Of a stretch of DNA of 64,000 nucleotides, positions 57,783-64,000 are shown piece by piece; the first letter of the stretch is position 1; each line of letters starts with the position of its first letter. Both the position numbers and the translations under genes were made by a program. The notes beneath the pieces were generated by a model. The model had not been told where the DNA came from. It saw nothing but the letters and a program-made list of their open reading frames with translations, and ran no database searches. Source of the DNA: Pyrenopolyporus hunteri (Eukaryota; Ascomycota; Sordariomycetes; Xylariales; Hypoxylaceae). The stretch covers positions 1,860,001 through 1,924,000 of the forward strand of contig CADCXC010000011.1 of NCBI GenBank assembly GCA_902806595.1, given 5' to 3'.

Positions 57783-59551
57783 GAGGATAGTCACGGGCAG
57801 TCCGTGTCCGCCGGGCTTCCACCGACCAACGCTGAAGAAGAAGACGAAGCGAGCCTAAGGTTCGAGAACGACGAAGTCGACAACCTCAGCCGGGGACGCT
57901 CGCCTCCTCCGCAATATCCCTACTCGGCCTCCGAAGCTTCTGCCTCCACCTCGTTTTCGCTTGCCGCTTCTCGTCCCGCACCGCCGCCGTTCTCGAGCCT
58001 ATACGCCGTCGACGATCATTTCAGGCTTGCGCCGACCGTCTGCAGCCCTTCTTCCGAAGCTGGGGCCTCATCCGCAACCGCTGCACCAGCTTACGCACCC
58101 TCGGCCTCTGACAACCCTCTCGAGAGACCTGGCTCCTTCGAAGACGCTGTCGCGGAGACCAAGCGAGCGCTCCCACAGGACGTCAAGGGCGAACCTTCAA
58201 GTCAGAAAGGCGACGAGCCCAGCGAACCGCCTCCAGCGTACTCCGAAGGCTCTAGCCCGTTACTCTCGTTCACGTACCTAATGGCGGCCGCCGGTGGTGC
58301 GTCGAGTATTATTACTCAGGTCCAACAAGGAGGTCCCCCCGTTAATACTATCGGAGGTAAGCGGCGCGACACCTGTGCCGTCGAGTAAGGTGTAAGAATG
58401 CTAAAAACTCGAGTGTAGATGTCGGGGCTGATGAAACCATCACGATGGATTTGCGGTAGGCTTATTCTTTCCTGGTACGGGATGCTCTTTTAAAACTCGG
58501 ACGCTAATCGAACCTTCTATGTAGCGGCACGCGCTTCGTCCTCTCTAGGGACGAGCTGCTGACTCTGCCCGAATTTGTCCTTCTCTCCTTATTCCCCAAC
58601 GGACTCTTCCCCGAAGGTCACATGGGCGGGTTCTCCGAAGGCGATGCTGTCCAAGTTGATGTCAGTACACTTAATGATAACCCTATTACTCATTTCACCC
58701 AAGCTGCCCAAAATCAGGCTGGCGAAGAGGAGACGGCTCCCCTCAACGCCTGTCTCCCTCGCTCTTCTACGCTTCGCAATCTCGTGTCCAATATAAATAT
58801 ACATATCACTGACCTCACTTCCCAGTATGACCCTGCATCTCTACAGTACATGCTGGATTTCTTCCGGAACGTAGCCCAATCCATTCCCAATGAAACTTCC
58901 CCTACTGCTTCGCCGGATGGCGGTGCCGTCCCCATCGATTCGCTCGGTGGTCGGGGTGATGATGGGAGTAAGCGAGCTGGCATTATCGTCCTGCGCGAGG
59001 ATCTGGACTTTTATGCCATCCCTCCCCGGCCGGACATCAACCAGGCCGAGATGATCGAAGTCAAGCGTGCTGCGGCCAGAGCCTTACTCAAGCAGGACGG
59101 AATCTTTTCGGGCTTGAAGAGAAGCGACGAGCCCGGCACGACCGAGGCTCACCTGATCGAGATGCTCACAGCTGGGTAAGTGGAACCTCGCCTCCCTGCC
59201 TCTCTGCCTCTCGTCCTGATCCGATCGGCGAGCGGCTAGCGGCTCATTACTGACGATTAATGTAGTGGCTTCAATCACGACGATAGGTGGGGCCACCGTG
59301 CCGGTGAGCCCAACAAGGCGGTGGTCTGCAGCTTGGCCCTCGCGCGGCTACGAAGCGATATACGTGGAAACGAAATGGGGAACAATGCGGTCGGCATGGC
59401 GCAGAAGCTGCTGCTATTCTGGAGAAAGCCGGCGCGGCGTTGCTGGTGGGAAGGGGTGGACCTCAAGGACGTGGAGGGCGTAGACGGCCCTCTGAAGGTG
59501 TGGATTCGGAGAGTGTGGACGCTCGAGATGAGCGTGATTGGTTTGCGTTGA
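57783..59551 (+). CDS. WHI2: WHI2-like BTB/POZ-type stress-response regulator (first exon not located)
   Basis: Visible exons 57783-58356, 58419-58455, 58525-58660, 58826-59175 and 59266-59551 join in phase to 460 residues plus a missing N-terminus. Yeast Whi2 with the Psr1/Psr2 phosphatases activates the general stress response and restrains TORC1 when amino acids are low. An acidic, Ser/Pro-rich N-terminal region (EDSHGQSVSAGLPPTNAEEE) is followed by a KCTD-like BTB fold: TRFVLSRDELLTLPEFVLLS, FPNGLFPEGH, YDPASLQYMLDFFRNV and ILREDLDFYAIPP-like residues. The C-terminus has HLIEMLTAGGFNHDDRWGHR and ends FWRKPARRCWWEGVDL then VWIRRVWTLEMSVIGLR, as in other filamentous-fungal Whi2 proteins. 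The 5' limit given is the first supported splice acceptor, not the start codon. Confidence 0.85.
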
Positions 59552-59710
59552 CGATGGCTTTCTTACTGCCCATGCGAGCGGCACGGCGTTCGAGATATAC
59601 TTTTTTCTTCCAGGAACACTTGTTCTTCCTTGATACCACACATAACACGCAGGGTGATGACGGGGACTATACACATTGCGGCTTCTACGTTCACGTCTAC
59701 CACTATTAGT

Positions 59711-59760
59711 TCCACCACTACTTCCACCACTACTACTACTTCCACTACCACCACCGCTAC
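59711..59760. repeat. (CCACTA/CTA)n imperfect triplet repeat
   Basis: Repeated TCCACCACTACT and CTA triplets about 160 bases beyond the WHI2 stop codon. Confidence 0.8.
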
Positions 59761-60280
59761 TCGCACGACATTTCCGCGCTCGCGGTTGCTACCGGTCCTT
59801 CTTCCCCTTGTTTATACCTGGTTTAATTGCGGGCTAGGATATCGGATACCTTAGGTGCTTATCCTACGCTTGATACTACGGCACACGTACCTTTTTCGCG
59901 GACGTATTTATTTATGTGGACGCGAGGGCGAGGCGAATGTGGAAGGGTGTGTAGGTAGCTTCTTGATTTGCAATGGAAAATTGAGGATTGCTTCTTAGCA
60001 TCGAATCTTTACTGGTGCCTGGCATAGTACCCGGGCATGTGGAATTGGCGTATCATATCACGACGGCTGAGCGCGTGTGATGTGGTATGTGAATGGTTGC
60101 AACTTGAAATTATGATAGGTAGGCGTATACGGTCCCTTGGCTCCGGGTCTTCGTGGTCTTCTCGGGTCCCCCTTACTTGGTGAGGTTGGTTCAACTCGGT
60201 CAACTCGGTCCGTCTTTGTCTTGGTCCAGCCAGCTCCGACTCGAGCTCCAACTCCCAGGAAGACGGATCTAATACATACA

Positions 60281-60360
60281 ACCTAGGTAGGTACCTACAT
60301 ACCTAGGTAGGTACCTACATACCTAGGTAGGTACCTACATACCTAGGTAGGTACCTAGGT
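60281..60360. repeat. 20-bp tandem repeat, four copies, built from nested palindromes
   Basis: ACCTAGGTAGGTACCTACAT is present three times without mismatch; the fourth copy differs only in its last four bases (AGGT in place of ACAT). Each unit contains ACCTAGGT and GTAGGTACCTAC, both perfect palindromes, so the array can extrude hairpins. Confidence 0.92.
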
Positions 60361-61565
60361 ACTCACACGAAATGGTACATGAGATAGTACCTGCGTGTCG
60401 ATGCTTGATTACATGTAGCCAGCTAATTGTCCCCACTCCCAGGTCTTGACACGATCCATTGATTTAAGTACCAGTAGGCGTACAAGGTGGAGAAGCGAGT
60501 GGAGAGGACGGGTGGAGTTCCCGGGTGTCCCCAGCGTTAAAACTCCCAATGTGGCTTCAACTATGATGATGTATGTACCTAGGTATTGTACGATGTACGA
60601 TGTACAATATAATACGTACCGTACGTCGGGTAGGCGGTGTCGTACACGATGTATACGTCGGGTGCATCGTGCCTCCTAAGGGGTGGATATGTGTTTCCTG
60701 TATGCATGTATGTACCTATGTGGTACGCATGTATTGAGCCTAGTGTAGTAGAGTACATGTGTCTATCGAATGCAACGATGAAGTTCAATGGCATCGATCG
60801 TACGAACTTCGTCTAAGATTGGAACAATATCGTGGTCCAACGTCCACCACTCATCCCACCATTAGGTCACCGATTCTATTTTCTCTTTCACATTTCCCCC
60901 TTTTTAATAAGCATTTGCAAGTCCACAATCGAATCCTTTACGTGAACCATAGATTGTATCTTTTCGTCCCATCTTTAAGAAGTAGGTAGGTACCTCGGTA
61001 CCCAACTATAAACCTACCATGGAAGGTACAACGAGATAAAAGCATCCGTAGCTCCGCAGCAAAAAAGAAAAAAGAAAAAGAAAAAGAAAATAGGAAGTCC
61101 CACATCGATTCTCCAGTTCTTCGAAGTCCATTATTCTTTTTAGTGGGGCCGTACGTACAGTAACGTCTACTGTGACATCTTTTTTTTTTGCAGTAGTATT
61201 TCCACTTCCTCTGCCATAACGATCGCACGTACAGTACAGTACACGACTTCGAACACGACACTCTCCTCGCCTCGCCTCGTCTTCTCGAACCCCCAGGGAT
61301 AAGCCCTCGAGGAACCCGAACGCATTGAGATCGTCGTCATAAACTTCCCCGTACCTCTACCACAATACGCGACCGCTCCTCTGTACTATACTGTTACTAA
61401 CGGTCAGAGCTGTCGCGATTATCGTCGGTCAACGCATTGGTGCCCGAAGCTTGCCTACTTATTTTATTTTTATTTTATTTTTATATTTATCATCATCATT
61501 ATTATAATCATTATTTCCAACGGACCGGCCCTGACGCTGATACTAATACGTGCTCCACCGTCATA

Positions 61566-61586
61566 ATGCGTCAACATGGCCGATGA
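61566..61586 (+). promoter_or_regulatory. Upstream open reading frame overlapping the start codon of the next gene
   Basis: ATG CGT CAA CAT GGC CGA TGA (MRQHGR-stop) begins 10 bases before the main ATG at 61576 and ends inside its fourth codon, in another frame. If transcribed it should reduce initiation at the main ATG, although that ATG has the better context (AACATGG). Confidence 0.5.
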
Positions 61587-63375
61587 TTCTTTTACCGATA
61601 CTTCCCTCCGTCCCCGTCCTTCCACCTCTTCTCTAACCGCAACCTCCTCCTACTCGTCCCTACACCTAATGCCGCGCACAAGAAGGTTGCGTCTGCTGGT
61701 CGCCGCCAATGGCCAGCGAGACGTCGCCTACGCACAGGCTATTGCCGTCCGCCTGCTCAAAGACGCCCAGATCGAAACCCGAGCTCTCGTCGACGACATT
61801 CCCGTTCGACTAACCCACGATATCATCGTCATGGAGAACAGAAGCTTGGCCACCCTAGCTATAGACGCCGACCAGAGGACCAGGGACGCCATAGAATCAG
61901 CCAGACAGACAGCCTTCGAACTTGTCGAGTGGGCTGACCTGCTCGTCCTCGCTCCCATCGACGCCGACCACCTCGCTAAGATGATGTCTGGCATCGCCGA
62001 CACGACCCTCCTCGAAATACTAAGGGCGTGGGACGTCTCCAAGAAGATCCTGCTGGTGCCCGGCATGTCGGTGCAGATGTGGGAACACCCCATGACCAAG
62101 AAGCAGCTGAGCAAGATCAAGCGCAAGTGGAATTGGGTCAAGGTCATGGCCCCCGTGCTTTGGCATTACGAGGGGCAGAGCGCGCACAAGCGTATAGTAT
62201 CGTGGGACGGGTTCAACGACCTCGTCGGTATAATTAAGAATCAAGCCGAGTTGATGAGTCTGGGACACGATGTCGAAGTCGCCGCCCAGCAAGGCCTGCA
62301 TACGGCCGCGTCCAGTCGGACCACCAAGACCCTGCCGCCCGAGATATGGTCTATCATATTCGAACACGTCGGCGACTGGGAACTGGCTACGGCTCTTAAC
62401 ATATTTACAAATCTGAAGACCCCGCAGGAATGGAGGACAGACCGCACCACCCTGACTGATCCTATCGACCTGTACATGCACGATCTCGAATGGCTGATCC
62501 TCTCGTGTCCCGGATCGGAGGCTATCTGCCAGAAGCTCGCAGAGGCGCCTAAGGGGCTCCGTTACGTATCTTATCTGGCAGTCAAGCTCATCATCAAGTT
62601 TTCGCTTACCGACGTCCTAACCTACCTCGAAACACACCTCAGCAAGGTCTTCTGGGCGTCTTTTAGCTCTAAGCTACTACCGAACAAGGCATCCGGGGTA
62701 TACGGGCGCACGGATATCCTCGATTGGTGGAACACGTCTCCTTCGTTCTTGAAAAAGGAATACGACGCCGAAGCCCTGGACAACGCCTCTCGCATGGGTT
62801 ACGTCCACGTCTTGGATTGGTGGCTCCGCTCCGGTCTTACGCTCAAGTACACCGAGGCGGCTCTCGAATCGGCCTCGGCAAAGGGCCACCTCCTCGTCCT
62901 GGAATGGTGGAGGGACGCCGCGCTAAAGCACGACAGCATCCTGCTCAAACCCGGCCGCAGCCTCCTCACCGCCGCCCAGTACGGGCAAACGGCGGTGCTG
63001 CGCTGGTGGGAGTCCTCGGGGATCCCGGCGGCCCACAGCGAAGGCGTGTGCAAGATCGCCAGCGCGCACGGCCAGACGGCCGTGCTCGACGTGTGGCGGG
63101 AGCTCAAGGGCGATAAGCTCTCCTTCGACTCCCAGGTCCTCGTCGCGCCGACCAAGCAGGGGTACGTCGAGGTGCTGGAGTGGTGGAAGCAGTACGCCCG
63201 CGGAGAGTACCAGGCCGATGGGAGGTGGCATCGGGTCGAATACAAGACGTGCGATATCGAGGAGGCCCTGGAAGATGCTATCGGGGACCCGAGACCCGTT
63301 CGGAGATGGTGGGCTAGGAATGGCTTGAACCTGGGCTTGGGCACGAATGAGTGGATGAAGATTAGGAGGCTTTAG
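61576..63375 (+). CDS. Fusion of degenerate PPC-decarboxylase-like flavoprotein domain, F-box-like segment and ankyrin-like repeats
   Basis: A single uninterrupted frame of 599 residues. Residues ~37-230 resemble the HFCD flavoprotein fold of phosphopantothenoylcysteine decarboxylase and Hal3/Sis2: LRLLVAANG, WADLLVLAPIDADHLAKMMS at ~119-138, ILRAWD at ~148, and PGMSVQMWEHP at ~162-172. The two catalytic residues appear lost: the His of the usual HIELxxWAD segment is Phe114 (AFELVEWAD), and the Asn of the PxMNxxMW motif is Ser165. Residues ~252-290 (LPPEIWSIIFEHVGDWELAT) look like a divergent F-box. From ~380 to 570 are about seven degenerate ankyrin-like units of ~30 residues marked by VLDWW/VLEWW/VLRWW. 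It may be a flavin- or substrate-binding adaptor that recruits partners through SCF (inference). No signal peptide or membrane segment. Confidence 0.8.
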   Translation: MADDSFTDTSLRPRPSTSSLTATSSYSSLHLMPRTRRLRLLVAANGQRDVAYAQAIAVRLLKDAQIETRALVDDIPVRLTHDIIVMENRSLATLAIDADQRTRDAIESARQTAFELVEWADLLVLAPIDADHLAKMMSGIADTTLLEILRAWDVSKKILLVPGMSVQMWEHPMTKKQLSKIKRKWNWVKVMAPVLWHYEGQSAHKRIVSWDGFNDLVGIIKNQAELMSLGHDVEVAAQQGLHTAASSRTTKTLPPEIWSIIFEHVGDWELATALNIFTNLKTPQEWRTDRTTLTDPIDLYMHDLEWLILSCPGSEAICQKLAEAPKGLRYVSYLAVKLIIKFSLTDVLTYLETHLSKVFWASFSSKLLPNKASGVYGRTDILDWWNTSPSFLKKEYDAEALDNASRMGYVHVLDWWLRSGLTLKYTEAALESASAKGHLLVLEWWRDAALKHDSILLKPGRSLLTAAQYGQTAVLRWWESSGIPAAHSEGVCKIASAHGQTAVLDVWRELKGDKLSFDSQVLVAPTKQGYVEVLEWWKQYARGEYQADGRWHRVEYKTCDIEEALEDAIGDPRPVRRWWARNGLNLGLGTNEWMKIRRL

Positions 63376-64000
63376 CTTGGGGGTGTGAGTTGTCTGTGTG
63401 GATGGATGTGTGCGTGGACTGTATGGACTTGTAATGGGCCTCCCTAGGTACCTACATACCTAGGTGTCTTATTGTGTATATGTTCACATTACGCTCTGAT
63501 GTAAATGGCAGTCGAAACGCAAGATGAGCAACCAGAAATAGCTTCATATATATCTAGCTACTTATCTGCTCGGTGTTTGCATTGTTTCGATGGTGAAATC
63601 GCTTGACTTGCCTGGTACACACGATGGCTCGAATGATACAGTATAATACGTAATATAATCTGCCGCAAGTATGGTGACATGTAGATGGAGCAGGCCATAC
63701 ACATTGATGCCTACCTAGGTACCTGTGTAATACGATATGTGTACCTGTGGAATTAAATCTAAGATCAAGACTCACGAAGCTCTTTAAACGCACCTCCTTT
63801 TCCTAACCTAGCATTTACCGACCATTCGAAAGTACTACATGCTGAGACATCGCGATATATGAGCCTGGGTAGGCTTGATATAGCTTTCTTGTAAACTACA
63901 CGTAGGAAGATGTGGCTGAAAGGGGTTTTCTAAGAGAATATAAAACCTAGATCCCGTGTGTTGAGTAATCCGTACCTAGGAAGTCTTGAAAGAAACGTTA
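63376..64000. other. Intergenic region at the right edge
   Basis: It holds the 3' UTR of the preceding gene and two TAGGTACCTA/CCTAGG motifs (63444-63463, 63712-63722). No gene start recognised before the window ends. Confidence 0.6.

Larger units (their letters stand above)
59552..61575. other. Intergenic region with tandem repeats
   Basis: No gene recognised. It contains a CCACTA-type triplet run (59711-59760), a perfect four-copy 20-bp tandem repeat (60281-60360), further TAGGTACC motifs (60985-61003), a purine-rich run (61062-61092) and an ATTTT/ATT run (61459-61515) close to the next gene's leader. Confidence 0.6.

Overview
The window is nuclear DNA of a filamentous ascomycete (Pezizomycotina, probably Sordariomycetes; the class is an inference). 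The evidence is short GT-AG introns with CTAAC-type branch sites, a six-exon beta-tubulin gene, a HET-domain gene, a nitrite reductase with a C-terminal Rieske domain, a CPC1/GCN4-type bZIP factor and an AT-rich inverted-repeat element showing repeat-induced point mutation (RIP). No operons, bacterial genes, CRISPR arrays, rRNA or tRNA genes were found.

Layout. 1-79 may be the 5' tip of a minus-strand gene. 3263-5235 (+) encodes a Yap1/AP-1-like oxidative-stress bZIP factor. 7376-9837 (-) is a HET-domain gene with a 12-nt microexon. 11321-13432 (-) is a seven-exon STK32/YANK-type kinase with a DFN motif. 14431-14703 is a small MITE-like element. 16897-20408 (-) is nitrite reductase, with AreA/NIT2-like and NirA-like sites upstream. 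21280-22582 is a RIP-mutated DNA transposon with ~230-bp terminal inverted repeats. 23384-24198 (-) is a GFA-family zinc protein and 25417-27226 (-) beta-tubulin. 29552-33126 (-) encodes a large, mostly disordered protein I do not recognise. An ~8.5 kb stretch with no recognisable gene follows. 41591-43960 (+) is a GCN20-type ABCF protein, and 46197-47662 (-) is the CPC1/CpcA (GCN4) factor. A second ~5 kb gap follows. 52716-53860 (-) is a Pex20-like peroxin, 55157-56318 (+) SEC13, and 57783-59551 (+) a WHI2-like BTB protein whose first exon I could not place. 61576-63375 (+) joins a degenerate PPC-decarboxylase-like flavoprotein domain to an F-box-like segment and ankyrin-like repeats.

Functional links. 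GCN20 and CPC1 act at opposite ends of the same general amino-acid control pathway and lie tail to tail. WHI2 (low-amino-acid signalling) and SEC13 (also a SEACAT/GATOR2 subunit) lie within the next 12 kb. Nitrite reductase and AP-1 are typical nitrogen- and redox-response genes. Whether this grouping is more than chance cannot be decided from one window.

Intergenic DNA is unusually long and full of palindromic TAGGTACCTA/CCTAGG motifs, CCTA and TACA runs and triplet repeats. Several genes have very short initiation exons: 3 nt in SEC13, 12 nt in beta-tubulin, 18 nt in the large unknown gene, and apparently an intron inside the ATG of cpcA. All exon models were built by eye from splice signals, reading phase and family conservation.
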